From Corynebacterium sp. 21KM1197 (GTDB taxonomy: Bacteria; Actinomycetota; Actinomycetes; Mycobacteriales; Mycobacteriaceae): a stretch of 64,000 bases of DNA. The notes under the pieces are model-generated. The model was not told the origin of the DNA, ran no database searches, and saw only the letters and a program-made list of their open reading frames with translations. This document shows positions 17,631-26,794 of this stretch, piece after piece (the stretch's first letter is position 1; each line of letters starts with the position of its first letter). The DNA lies in the NCBI RefSeq assembly GCF_033783015.1, contig NZ_CP123907.1:744001-808000 (forward strand), given 5' to 3'. The translations under genes and the position numbers were made by a program.

Positions 17631-18004
17631 TAGAGATGTATTGGTACTTCAGGTCCAACTCCATCGGGCAGGGTTCCCTTATCTTCCACAACCTTGAAGT
17701 TAAACACTCCCTGGGTGGCGAAAGTGTAGGAAAAGTTCCCGGTCGCCCCTTGGTCCATTACATTATCTTTACCGCTCTTTCCGGGTCCAGTCCATTCAAT
17801 GCGTGTTGTATATTTGTCAACGACGCGGTCTTCTACTGTGCAGTAGACGATTTGCCCTGCTCCGTTGGGTTCGACACGACACTCGGCATAGGATCCTGGG
17901 GTATCGGAGTGGTCTGCTGTTTTTGCATATGCCATTGGCATTGTGAGAATACTTACCAGCACTGGGGCTGCGATCGCGATTGACCGCGTTCTCTTTGAGC
18001 TCAT
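17630..18004 (-). CDS. small secreted protein of the ABC/FtsX locus
   Basis: 124 residues: a clear signal peptide (MSSKRTRS, then a hydrophobic core, cleavage after AYA near residue 27) and a mature domain of about 97 residues with one cysteine pair (ECRVEPNG and VYCTVED) and alternating beta-type sequence. First gene of the three-gene operon with the ATPase and the FtsX-like permease. No recognised family. A secreted ligand, bacteriocin-like effector or solute-sensing partner are all possible. Base composition is A/T-rich. Confidence 0.65.
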   Translation of the reverse strand: MSSKRTRSIAIAAPVLVSILTMPMAYAKTADHSDTPGSYAECRVEPNGAGQIVYCTVEDRVVDKYTTRIEWTGPGKSGKDNVMDQGATGNFSYTFATQGVFNFKVVEDKGTLPDGVGPEVPIHL

Positions 18005-18172
18005 GACTTCTCCTGGAGGTACTTAGATGGTGTAGGTCAGCGGCCGGTATTGCCACTAGCTTAGAGTGTATGCAAAGGATTATCAGTCTGCAAGGCTTTT
18101 CTGGGATTTTCTTGTGCTTGGTCTTTGAGGTTGTTCAGAAAATTGGTTCAAACCTTAAGGGAAAAATGTGTT

Positions 18173-20710
18173 TCACCTGTGTCGATGCTTGTTGCATCTT
18201 CTGTCTATTACTCGTTTTATTTTCTGGCTGGAGGCTGTGCGGGTGAATGTGCTGGAATGGATAATGTTTACTACTACACTCATTAGTCCCTCCTTACAGG
18301 CAAGCCCAAGATACGGCACCGCCTCAATCAGTGCGCACCGCGCGGTGTCTGCGGAGAGGGAGCAGGCGGTGGCGTCGATAAGCACCACGATGTGCTCGCG
18401 GTCGCCGCGCCACTCCACCTGTACCTGCACGTCCCCGGCGTAGCCGCAGCGCCGGGCGAGCGCGTCCACGAACGTCTGGTAATGGAAGGAGCGGCTGCCC
18501 ACGCGGATCACGTCCCCATAGCGGCCCAGGAGTTCCACGCGCGGTAGCAGGCTGCCGCAGGGGCAGGGCTCGGGCAGGAGGCGGCCGATGTCCCCGATCT
18601 CGTAGCGGCGCAGGTTTTGGCCGGTGCGCACCAGGGAGGTGAATACGAGCCTGCCCGGCTTTCCGGGGGCCACGGGTTCGTCGTGATCAAGGTCGATCAC
18701 TTCCACGTCAAGCAGGCCGGAATGGATGTGATGAATGGAGCCGGTGGAGTGCTGGCACTGGTACCCCAGGGGCCCAAGATCAGTGCTGCCGTAGGTGGCG
18801 GAGCGAATGGTAGCGATCCCAAACTCCTCGCGCAGCACCTCGCGCTGGGCGGGGTGCAGGTGCTCGCCGCCGTAGTACAGGGCGCGGATACCGCCGTAGC
18901 GCAGGAACTCCTCGCGCCGCTCGTGGAGCAGCCGCCACAGGTGGGAGGGCATACCGAAAAGCGCGGTGGCGCGGTGGCGAATCACCATATCCGCGATGTG
19001 AGCATAGTTCGGGTCGGCGGGCATTGCGATGGGCAGTTGCGCGGCCCCCAGGTGTTCCAGGGCGGTGAAGAAACTTAAAAAGCCGCCGTACATGTTCCCG
19101 CCCACAAAGAGGTTGGCCACGCGCTCCGTGGCGGGGTCAAAACCGGCGGCGAGCAGGCCATCGGCCACCGCGCGCATCTGATCGGTGTAGTCCCGGTAGG
19201 TGTAGAGGGATAGCGCGGGTGCGCCGGAACTGCCCCCAGATTGGAAGAAGAGTTGGGCGGCCCGGGAGGGCAGGTGCGGCAGGGAGCGCTGCACCTCTTC
19301 CTTGCCGATGAGCGGGAGCCCCTGGGGCCGCACCGGCTTCGGCTGCGGCATGAGGTCGCTCAACGCCGCGATGGTGCGATACTCCTGCTCGGTGCGGTGT
19401 ACCGAGACCCGCCGAGCGTAGCGCTGGAGGGGATAGAGGCCATCGTGCGGCTCGCCCGGATAGCCCTCGATCATGCTGCCGCAGGAGGTCACGCGGGTGA
19501 CCCCGGCGGTGAAAAGGCGCTGGGAGAGGTCCGCCACCTCGGGCGGGGTACCGGCCACGGCGGCGGTTTGCAGGTAGCGCCGCATGGGGTACAGCACCTC
19601 CACGATCCGCTCGCGGGGCAGGGGCTTGACCCACAGGCTGCGGTACAGCGGGGAGGCGCTGAGCGCTTGGCGACGATCCGCGATCACGCGCCACCGCCCG
19701 GCCGCGTCGGCGTAGACCCGGGTGAGCCCCAGGTGTTGCTCCAACTCCGCCACGCGCTGCACCGTGGTAATCTCCGCGCGTTCGACCTCGGTGGGAGCAG
19801 CGGGGCCAGCCGTCTCGGTGGGAGCAGCAGAAGCAAGGGCGGCAGAGGCGCGGTGAAGCCTGGCCGCCAACCGCTCGCTGAAATCCGCGACCTCCTCGAA
19901 GTCCTGGGTATCCAGGTACACCACCTGCGGGCTGGAACACGCCTGCTGGTTCAGGGCGCAGGTATCCGCCACCACGGCGTCCAGCGTGGCCTCCTCGCGC
20001 GCGGCCCGCGCGGTGAGGTAGGCAAAGGAAATGCGGTGCCCCCAGGCCACCACGCGGCACCCGGCCGGGGCCAGGTCGCGCAGTGCGTCGATGGCCTCCT
20101 CCCCGCCCCAGGCCGCGAGGCCGTCGGCGTGCTGGCAGAGCGCGGCCAGCCAGTCCCGCTGCCGGGAGGAAAAGGAGAGCACGATGATACGCCGCGCGAG
20201 GATTCCCGTGGGATCGGCCTCTGCCAGCGCGGAGAGAATCACCACGGAGGATTCATGCTGGCCACGGGCGTTTTTGAGCACGTTCATATTCCCGGTGAGC
20301 AGACCCTCCACTACGCTGAGCGCACCCACGGCGGGGGCGTTACCGGGGGCCACGTGTACGAGCAGGCCCAGGGGAGCCCAGGCCTCGTAGGCGGTGCGGT
20401 GCGCGTCCGGGCGGCGCAGCCTGGCGGGGTCTATGCGATCCCCCAACTCCCGGTGCAGGCGACCCTCCAGGGTGCTGCGGGAGAGGGACACCACCAGCGC
20501 GTCCAGCGTGGCGGAATCGAGAAACCCCAGGCGGGCGCGCACCGGGGAATCGGGGCGGGCGATCTGCTCGCTGAGCGCCGCGCAGGCATCGAGTACCACG
20601 CGGGCGGGCAGCGGGGTGGCGAGTTCCTGGCGGGTGAGGGCGTCGAGGTCGCTTAGGCGGGAAAAGGCCTGTTCATCGGTGAGGGGCTGGCCCTGCCACA
20701 GGTGAGTCAT
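18173..20710 (-). CDS. LuxC-type acyl reductase fused to a PaaK-like adenylate-forming domain
   Basis: 845-residue fusion enzyme. Residues 1 to about 440 resemble LuxC, the aldehyde-dehydrogenase-like reductase that converts a bound acyl thioester to an aldehyde with NADPH; the likely nucleophile is Cys258 in NQQACSSP. Residues about 460-845 are a phenylacetate-CoA-ligase-like domain with the ATP loop FFQSGGSSGAPALS (488-501), ATYGSTDLGPLG, ENDxxR-like RRYEIGDIG and an end (RTASSQKIKRVID) resembling the family's SGKxxRVID. ATG 20710 overlaps the LuxE stop (ATGA) and has AAAGGA; the longer frame upstream is inside LuxE. Last gene of the five-gene operon. Substrate unknown. Confidence 0.8.
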   Translation of the reverse strand: MTHLWQGQPLTDEQAFSRLSDLDALTRQELATPLPARVVLDACAALSEQIARPDSPVRARLGFLDSATLDALVVSLSRSTLEGRLHRELGDRIDPARLRRPDAHRTAYEAWAPLGLLVHVAPGNAPAVGALSVVEGLLTGNMNVLKNARGQHESSVVILSALAEADPTGILARRIIVLSFSSRQRDWLAALCQHADGLAAWGGEEAIDALRDLAPAGCRVVAWGHRISFAYLTARAAREEATLDAVVADTCALNQQACSSPQVVYLDTQDFEEVADFSERLAARLHRASAALASAAPTETAGPAAPTEVERAEITTVQRVAELEQHLGLTRVYADAAGRWRVIADRRQALSASPLYRSLWVKPLPRERIVEVLYPMRRYLQTAAVAGTPPEVADLSQRLFTAGVTRVTSCGSMIEGYPGEPHDGLYPLQRYARRVSVHRTEQEYRTIAALSDLMPQPKPVRPQGLPLIGKEEVQRSLPHLPSRAAQLFFQSGGSSGAPALSLYTYRDYTDQMRAVADGLLAAGFDPATERVANLFVGGNMYGGFLSFFTALEHLGAAQLPIAMPADPNYAHIADMVIRHRATALFGMPSHLWRLLHERREEFLRYGGIRALYYGGEHLHPAQREVLREEFGIATIRSATYGSTDLGPLGYQCQHSTGSIHHIHSGLLDVEVIDLDHDEPVAPGKPGRLVFTSLVRTGQNLRRYEIGDIGRLLPEPCPCGSLLPRVELLGRYGDVIRVGSRSFHYQTFVDALARRCGYAGDVQVQVEWRGDREHIVVLIDATACSLSADTARCALIEAVPYLGLACKEGLMSVVVNIIHSSTFTRTASSQKIKRVIDRRCNKHRHR

Positions 20711-21891
20711 GCGCGTCCTTTCAATAGTTCGGCGGCGGCGATGGCACAGCTGCGGTTGCGACTCACCCCGGCACGTCCGTGCAGAATGATCCAGTCCGTC
20801 TGCGCCCCGCAGCCACACTCGTCGGCGGGGTGGGCGCTGGCGATGTCCCCCATGAGCACGCTATGCGCCGGTACGGAGGTGATGTACGGGCTGATGAGGT
20901 GCAAGAACCCGCGCCGCCCGTGGGGCAGGGGATCAAGCGTGGCGACGTCCCGGATCACCGCGCGCGACCACACCGGCAGGTGCAGCCGGTGCCGGGTGCA
21001 CTCCACCACGGGCACGCAGTGTTCCACGGAGCCGAAGCTATCCCGGATGCGCTCGGGCGCGATGCCCAGCGTGCGGCTGATCAGGGCGCGCAGTTCCGTT
21101 TGGGGGATCTGCTGATCCGCGTGGTTTTTCCACCCGCCGCCCAGGAACACCAGGGATTCCGGGGCCAGCCGCAGTGGCGGGTGCCCCAGGGCTTCCCGGC
21201 GGCGAAGCAGGGCGGCGAGAAAGGCCGGAAAGCCAAAGATCCGCAGGGGAATACCGTCCGCGGCGGCGCATTCGATGGCGCGCAGGGAGCCGAAGGGATC
21301 GAACTCGTGGGTGGGGCTTTTCGACGCCCCCTCGGTGCCCGGCGCCGAGGTGCCCCGCGCCGAGGCACACCGCAGGGCGTAGGTGATGTGGCGGGCGGGG
21401 GCGAAGTCGCAGAGATACGTATTGGTAAAGGAGGTGCCCACCTTGAGGTCGCGCTGGGGCTCGTAGCTGAGCAGCAGGTAATCCACCTGGGCGTCCGGGG
21501 TGTGCCAGCCGTAGTGCGCAAAGATGCGTGCCACCATGCGCTGGGCGGCGTTGATGGTCCAGTGATCAAAGAACATCTGCGATTTCTGCCCGCTGGTACC
21601 GGAGGAGGTCAGGTGCAGGGCTATGTTCTCGCGGGGAACGGAGAGGGCCTCGTGTCGCTTGAAAAAGGCCGCCGGAATGGGAGGGGCGGGGGAGGTATCC
21701 GTGTTGGTGAGGGCTCTCCAGAACTCGTTGCGCTGGCGGTGCCAGGCGTTGATCTCCGTCATGGCGAGGTCGAAGAGGCGCTGGGTATCCGGGGTGTGCG
21801 CATAAGGTTCGCGCAGGTCGCAGAGTTCCTGGAGGTGTGGCAGCGCCTGCGCGTCGGGCACGCGCAGGGTTCCTAAGTACGAGGGGGTCAT
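20707..21891 (-). CDS. LuxE-type acyl-protein synthetase
   Basis: 394 residues, the usual length of LuxE, which activates a carboxylic acid with ATP and passes it through its own cysteine to the LuxC reductase. Seen: the P-loop-like HLTSSGTSGQKS at about 93-104, FGFPAFLAALL, FLGGGWKN, RDSFGSVEHCVPVVEC, MGDIAS and, near the C-terminus, SRNRSCAIAAAELL, whose Cys382 sits where LuxE carries its acylated cysteine. Both ends overlap neighbours by four bases (ATGA), so it is coupled to the GNAT gene before it and the reductase after it. There is no LuxA/LuxB luciferase or LuxD thioesterase nearby. Confidence 0.82.
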   Translation of the reverse strand: MTPSYLGTLRVPDAQALPHLQELCDLREPYAHTPDTQRLFDLAMTEINAWHRQRNEFWRALTNTDTSPAPPIPAAFFKRHEALSVPRENIALHLTSSGTSGQKSQMFFDHWTINAAQRMVARIFAHYGWHTPDAQVDYLLLSYEPQRDLKVGTSFTNTYLCDFAPARHITYALRCASARGTSAPGTEGASKSPTHEFDPFGSLRAIECAAADGIPLRIFGFPAFLAALLRRREALGHPPLRLAPESLVFLGGGWKNHADQQIPQTELRALISRTLGIAPERIRDSFGSVEHCVPVVECTRHRLHLPVWSRAVIRDVATLDPLPHGRRGFLHLISPYITSVPAHSVLMGDIASAHPADECGCGAQTDWIILHGRAGVSRNRSCAIAAAELLKGRA

Positions 21892-22916
21892 ACCGTTTCC
21901 TTCACGGGGAGAAAGGCGGCGATCTCGGGGCAGGGGCGCACCGAGTCCGGTTCCACGGGGGTGCCGTGGGCGAGTAATACGAGGTCGTGGAGACGGCCCG
22001 CGCGCGGTCGCGCGGCGGGGTAGTAGGCCGCGGGGGCCATGCCCGCCGCGAGATATTCCTGCGCCGTGTGCCCTTCTTGCGCGTCGTACAGCGGTACGGC
22101 GGCCTCCACATAGGCGACGCCCAGGTGGGCCAACTGCTCGTAGAGCGCCGGGGCGATCTGCGGCAGCGCGCCGGGCCGAGCCTGCACCGAATACAAGCGG
22201 GCGCTGCCTGCGGTGAGGTTGAGATCGAGGATCAGGCGCGCGGAATGATGGTCCGCCGTGGCCACGTAGCGATGAGCGCAGGTGCGGCGCAGCGAGACAG
22301 CGATCGGGTTTGAGGCGGGAATGGGGGCCTCCGGGGTGATCTCCGGTGGGCGGGTATCCGCGATGTCGAGGCTACTCAGGGCGCGCCGGTAGAGCGGCCA
22401 CAGCGCGGCGGGGAGCAGCGATGGCGCCGATCTGCTCGTGAGGGCATGCGGTGCGTATCGAACGAAGAACCCCAGGCTCTCGCGCCGGGTGAGCATGGCC
22501 GCGCCGGGAAGAACCCCGGTGGGGCGAAAACCCTGGTGAAGCACCACCTCCTGGGCATGCGGGGAGCACAGCCGCACGGTGGAATAGGCGGAATCGAGGG
22601 AGCCGCCGCCAAAGGCCGCCGTGCAGGCAGCGGCGGAAACCCGGTGCGCCAGGCCCTTTCCGCCGTGGTCGGGGTGCACGGCGATACCGCCGAGCACACC
22701 CACCCGGGGCGTGGTATCACCGAGGACCACGGCGGAGGCGATGATCTCGCCTGCTGCGTCACGAATAACGCGCCAGTGGGTCGAGGGGAGGGCCAGCAGG
22801 CGTTGCGTCTCAGTCAGATCGCGGCCCAGGGCCAGGGGGTAGTGCCCGCCGTAGACCTCGCGGAAGAGGCGGAGGAGTGCGGGGGCGTCGGCAGTGGTGG
22901 CAGCGCGGACGGTCAT
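21888..22916 (-). CDS. GNAT-family N-acetyltransferase, two-domain
   Basis: 342 residues. The N-terminal half is a GNAT fold with the acetyl-CoA motif GGIAVHPDHGGKGLAHRV at about 76-93. The C-terminal half (about 200-342) looks like a second, degenerate GNAT-like lobe, with LGVAYVEAAVPLYDAQEGHTAQEYLAAG. It may acylate the operon's amine product or carrier; that is inference from the neighbours. Starts in an ATGA overlap with the MFS gene and ends in an ATGA overlap with the LuxE gene. Confidence 0.75.
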   Translation of the reverse strand: MTVRAATTADAPALLRLFREVYGGHYPLALGRDLTETQRLLALPSTHWRVIRDAAGEIIASAVVLGDTTPRVGVLGGIAVHPDHGGKGLAHRVSAAACTAAFGGGSLDSAYSTVRLCSPHAQEVVLHQGFRPTGVLPGAAMLTRRESLGFFVRYAPHALTSRSAPSLLPAALWPLYRRALSSLDIADTRPPEITPEAPIPASNPIAVSLRRTCAHRYVATADHHSARLILDLNLTAGSARLYSVQARPGALPQIAPALYEQLAHLGVAYVEAAVPLYDAQEGHTAQEYLAAGMAPAAYYPAARPRAGRLHDLVLLAHGTPVEPDSVRPCPEIAAFLPVKETV

Positions 22917-24124
22917 GAGCGTTCCTCCGAGGGAGTATCCAGGTGCGCGGCCACCCGCCAGGCGGCCCAGGCTACGGGGAGCAGTCCCGCCCCCTGCACC
23001 AGCAGGAGCAGGCGCACCGGAACCACATCGCCCAGGGCACCAAAGACGAGGGAGGAAACCGGCAGAGTGGCGCTGATGAGGGCCTGCATAATCGCAAAGA
23101 ATGCGGGCTTATCCTGCGGTGGAACCCGGCGCTGGAAGTAGGAGACAAAGCGCACCCCGATCGCCCCGATGCACACCCCGGCCACCACGAGGCCCAGCGC
23201 CGCCACCCACGGGTGGGGCACCAATCCCGGAGCGGCCAGCCCCAGGGAGGTGGCCGCCAGCCCCGCGCCGCCGACGGTGCGCAGCCGCAGGGGCAGCCGG
23301 GGGCCGAGCGCGGCACCCGCGATGGTGCCAGCGCCCAGGGCTGCCTCCAATGCGGAAACCGTGGCCCCGCCGGACTGCAAGGTGCTGCGGACAAAGAGCG
23401 GCATGAGCACGAATACCGCCGTGCTAAAGAAGTTCGCGGCCGTAAAACACAGCAGCATGTGGCGCACGGAGGGGAGCTTGCGCAGCACGTGGCGGGAGCC
23501 TTGAGGTTGGGTGCTCGTGGCCGGTGCGGGTGGTTGGTGGGGGAAGCGGTGCGCGATGATGAGCACTGCGGCCAGCAGGTATGCGCTGGCGCAGGCCCCC
23601 AGCAGCCCCGTGGTACCTATGGCTTCCACCACCAGGGGGCCTAAGAAACCCCCGGTGAGCCCGGCTATGGACTGGGTGGCCAACTGAAACCCGGTGGCGG
23701 ATTCAATATCCTCATCCGCCACCAGTTCCGGGATGGAGGTGGTGAGGCAGGGATCAAAAACGGCCTGGCAGCAGGCCATGAGAAGTGCCAGCGCGCAGAT
23801 AATCCCCAGCGGTAGCGCCCAGGTGGCACTCAGCGCCGCACCCACCGCCGCGAGCGCACCCGCCGTGGCGGCCGTGAGGGCGAGCAGAAGCCGGTGATCG
23901 CACCGGGAGATCAGCCGGGAGACCACCGGCACCAGCGCCACGGCGGGAATGGTGGCGGACATGAGCACCAGGCCGGACTGCCTGCCGGGGCTATCCCCAC
24001 CGACGATTCCCACCAGCCACCACACCATGCCCACCTGGAACACGCGGGCGGATGCCTGGGTGAGGAACTGCCCCGCCCACGCGGCGGCAAAGCTGCGGTT
24101 GCGCAGGATCACGGGCGCGCTCAT
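22913..24124 (-). CDS. major facilitator superfamily transporter
   Basis: 403 residues, mostly hydrophobic, about ten to twelve helices, of the MFS exporter type with N-terminal NRSFAAAWAGQFLTQ and a loop of basic residues between helices 2 and 3 (VVSRLISRCDHR). ATG 24124 overlaps the stop of the AMP-ligase gene (ATGA); the frame upstream of this ATG is shadow. In this operon it probably exports the product (inference). The mid-loop near residue 200 is Pro/Thr/Gln-rich. Confidence 0.82.
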   Translation of the reverse strand: MSAPVILRNRSFAAAWAGQFLTQASARVFQVGMVWWLVGIVGGDSPGRQSGLVLMSATIPAVALVPVVSRLISRCDHRLLLALTAATAGALAAVGAALSATWALPLGIICALALLMACCQAVFDPCLTTSIPELVADEDIESATGFQLATQSIAGLTGGFLGPLVVEAIGTTGLLGACASAYLLAAVLIIAHRFPHQPPAPATSTQPQGSRHVLRKLPSVRHMLLCFTAANFFSTAVFVLMPLFVRSTLQSGGATVSALEAALGAGTIAGAALGPRLPLRLRTVGGAGLAATSLGLAAPGLVPHPWVAALGLVVAGVCIGAIGVRFVSYFQRRVPPQDKPAFFAIMQALISATLPVSSLVFGALGDVVPVRLLLLVQGAGLLPVAWAAWRVAAHLDTPSEERS

Positions 24125-25383
24125 GCCAGCGGCCTCTGATCGATCACGCGCAGGAGTTTCCCGGAGCGCGGGTGGGTGGCCAGGTCGCGGTGGTGGACCC
24201 ATTCCACCGCCAGGGGCAGCACCTGGCGGTGCGCGGTGGCCTCGGCATAGGCCGGGCGGGCCTGCAACACGGCGGCGATGATCTCCCGGGCCAGGGCGGC
24301 GTGGCGGTGGGGATCGGGATTTACGGTGGCGGCGCGCAGGATCAGGCCGTCGAGCCCCTCTTTGTGTACCGCCACTAATTGCAGGGCGGTGATCTGCTTT
24401 TCTGCGTCCACTCGGGAGACCACGGCGTGCACGTCCTCGGTGTACATCGTCACGTAGGCGATCCGCAGGGCGTCGCCCGTGCGCCCCATGAGGCGGAACG
24501 TTCCCGCTGCGTAGTCCACCCATTGCGCCCGATCCCCGGCGGGGTAGCGCACGATGGGCATGAGGCGGCGTCGTAAGTCCGTGACCACCAGCCTGCCGGG
24601 TATTCCCGGTTCGGTGATGGGAGCGTTGGTCTCCTCATCGAGGATCTCCGTGTGGGTATAGGGGTGCCAACTTTGATGCACGCGCAGGTCACCGCCCGGA
24701 ACTGGCCGCCCCAGCAGCCCGGCATCCACGCTGGCATAGCCCACCGAACCGACGCGCGTGTGGGGGAATGCGGCGCGCAGCAGGGGAAGGCGATCATCAA
24801 AGAGGAGTTCCCCGCCCACCAGGATTAGTTCCACCTCCGGCAGGGTGCGGCCCGTGCTCGCCAGGTGTTCCGCGAGGGTTATCACGGTGCTGGGCAGCGC
24901 GGCGATAGTGGTGATGCGGAACTCCGCCAGGGCCTGGGCCAGCTGCTCGGTGGGCAGGCCGCCGCCAAAGGGAAAGCGTGTGGTGGCAAGGGGGCAGTAG
25001 GCCAGGGAATCCAGCACAAAGGTGAAACTGGCGTACAAATCGCCGGCATAAAAGAGGTTGGCCACCCGAGCCCCGGGTTTCATACCCGTTCCCACCAGCC
25101 CCTGACCAAAGGCGCGGCAGAAGCCCCGCCATTCCTGGGTGGACCACCAGGAAAACTTCGGCGCGCCCGTGGTGCCGCCGCTGCGCAGCACTAGGGCGTC
25201 CGAGGGCGGCGCGGTGAGCACGGAATTATGCTCCGGGTGATTGGCCTGCCAAAACTCCGCCGTATCCACCACGGGGAGGTCGCGCACCTCTGGGCGCGGG
25301 GGAAGATCGCGGTAGAGGCGGCGATAGTAGGGGGAATGGGTGCGGACAAACTCGATGTGTTCCGCCACGGGAGCGATGGACAT
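24121..25383 (-). CDS. PaaK/CapK-like adenylate-forming enzyme
   Basis: 420 residues. Seen: the ATP loop LVLRSGGTTGAPKFS near residue 64, a mid-protein GSVGYASVDAGLLG in the place of the aromatic adenylate-binding motif, PIVRYPAGDRAQWV, GRTGDALRI, and the closing HPRSGKLLRVID. It should activate a carboxylic acid as acyl-AMP and perhaps transfer it to CoA or a carrier. It is the first gene of the operon and the more diverged cousin of the PaaK-like half of the fusion protein at 18173. ATG 25383 has AAAGAAG as a weak ribosome binding site. Confidence 0.78.
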   Translation of the reverse strand: MSIAPVAEHIEFVRTHSPYYRRLYRDLPPRPEVRDLPVVDTAEFWQANHPEHNSVLTAPPSDALVLRSGGTTGAPKFSWWSTQEWRGFCRAFGQGLVGTGMKPGARVANLFYAGDLYASFTFVLDSLAYCPLATTRFPFGGGLPTEQLAQALAEFRITTIAALPSTVITLAEHLASTGRTLPEVELILVGGELLFDDRLPLLRAAFPHTRVGSVGYASVDAGLLGRPVPGGDLRVHQSWHPYTHTEILDEETNAPITEPGIPGRLVVTDLRRRLMPIVRYPAGDRAQWVDYAAGTFRLMGRTGDALRIAYVTMYTEDVHAVVSRVDAEKQITALQLVAVHKEGLDGLILRAATVNPDPHRHAALAREIIAAVLQARPAYAEATAHRQVLPLAVEWVHHRDLATHPRSGKLLRVIDQRPLA

Positions 25384-26012
25384 GGTGCTTCTTTACTCTT
25401 TTGTTACTTATTGGGGGCGCTATGCGCAGGGCACTATATTCCTCGCAGTGCCCGGCGAACGCACGCGGGAGACTAAGGGGAATACCCCCGCCAGCGCCCG
25501 GAGTGTGGTGGCAATCAGACATAATTGCGTTATTGCTTTGGTTGGCTGAGAATCTTGGGAGAGTCACGACGCCGCGCCGGGTATCCGATCGTTCCACGGT
25601 GGCGGCGGAGAGGGGCGAGGGGAGCGGGTTGGGTGTGCGTTATGCCTGGCAGATGGGATGTTTTGCGGCGTGAGTGTGGGCTGCGGGGATTCTGTGCCGT
25701 GGAGTGGGGGACGTTACTTCCGAGGCGAGCTTTCTGGCTGTGCTCCTGCTGTGAGTTTTGGTATAGCCGGACGTTTTACCCCCGTTGGTGTGGGGTGGAG
25801 GGGGCTATTCTGGGGATTGTTAGATGGATTAAAGGGATGATTGTCCTAGACCTCTGTTGTAGGTATTGGGTAAATGAATTATGTGGTGTAGGGTGGGCCA
25901 CGGAAAGAACGAGAGCTAGATTTTCAAGGCTCGCAATACAGGAAACATCGGAGAATCCTGGCCGGAGAATGGCTGGAAACCGGATGAGCTTTATGGGAGA
26001 AAGGTGATCGAC
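25384..26012. promoter_or_regulatory. long divergent intergenic region, operon promoter likely here
   Basis: About 630 bases without a supportable gene, between the PaaK/LuxC operon and the secreted protease. Towards the operon, TATAGT near 25434-25440 followed by AT-rich sequence is a possible -10. The region is less GC-rich than the flanking genes. An open frame at 25525-26007 has unusual Trp/Cys/Arg-rich composition and is not credible as a protein. Confidence 0.35.
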
Positions 26013-26675
26013 ATGGGAGCTGCACTGTTGTCCAAGGAGAAGCGCACCTCGCGCACGGCGGGCCTGGTGGCTGCCCTGGCCGTGGCCCTGACGCCGCTGG
26101 CCACGGCCGCCACCGCGCAGGCGGCGGTGCCGCTGCGCCAGGGCGCGGCCATTGAGGCGAACGGTGGCGGCGGATGCGCGCTGAGCATCGCCGATACCTC
26201 CACCGCGTACACCGCCCTGCACTGCGGTGACGGTGAGTGGCAGGTGGGCGATGAGATCAAGTCCCGCACCGGCCGCACGGTGGGCACGATCTCCGCGCTC
26301 GGCTCCGACCTGCCCGAGGATAAGCAATTGGACGTGGCGAAGATCGACCTCGTGCCCGGCGTTCAGATCAACGGCGCTTACGCGGGTGCGGGTGACTCCG
26401 CCGCCCTGAAGAATGGGGATCGTGTGACGTTCTACGCTCCCGGCAACCGGGGTGAGGGTGTGATGGTGAACGTCACCCCCAAGCGCATGACGCTGGGCAA
26501 TGATGGTAAGTTCCCCTCCTTCCTCTTTACTGCGGACATTCAGACCTTTGGTGGTAACTCCGGAGGGGCCCTGCTGAACTCGCAGGATGAACTGGTGGGC
26601 GTGCTGGCGGGAGGCAACCGCAAGGATCGTTCCGATTACACTCCGATCAACGTGATTAGGGAACTGCTTGGTTAA
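26013..26675 (+). CDS. secreted S1-family (trypsin-like) serine protease
   Basis: 220 residues: a signal peptide cleaved near ATAQA (residue 37) and a chymotrypsin-like domain. The catalytic triad is visible as His70 (TALHCG), Asp107 (KQLDVAKID) and Ser183 (GGNSGGALL). Short for the family, with no propeptide or sorting signal. ATG 26013 is chosen for AGAAAGG 8 bases upstream; GTG 26004 is in frame but too close to that site. A relative lies at 45963-46592. Substrate not known. Confidence 0.88.
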   Translation: MGAALLSKEKRTSRTAGLVAALAVALTPLATAATAQAAVPLRQGAAIEANGGGGCALSIADTSTAYTALHCGDGEWQVGDEIKSRTGRTVGTISALGSDLPEDKQLDVAKIDLVPGVQINGAYAGAGDSAALKNGDRVTFYAPGNRGEGVMVNVTPKRMTLGNDGKFPSFLFTADIQTFGGNSGGALLNSQDELVGVLAGGNRKDRSDYTPINVIRELLG

Positions 26676-26694
26676 GCGCTTAACGGGGGAGAGG

Positions 26695-26729
26695 ACCCCA
26701 CCGCACCCTAGGGGGTGTGGTGGGGTTTC
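26695..26729 (+). terminator. rho-independent terminator after the S1 protease
   Basis: ACCCCACCGCACCC pairs with GGGTGTGGTGGGGT (one G-U pair) around a short loop, followed by TTT. Confidence 0.75.
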
Positions 26730-26794
26730 GTTGTGGGGATAGTGATGTGGTGCTATTCTTGCCAGCAGCATGTGAAGAAAAAGGGGGATAATCT

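Noticed and set aside
19241..20656. Long + strand open frame of 471 codons inside the LuxC-PaaK fusion gene
   Set aside because: It is the antisense shadow of a GC-rich gene; composition is Gly/His/Arg-rich without motifs.
25525..26007. 160-codon + strand frame before the S1 protease
   Set aside because: Trp/Cys/Arg-rich composition, no ribosome binding site and no family resemblance.
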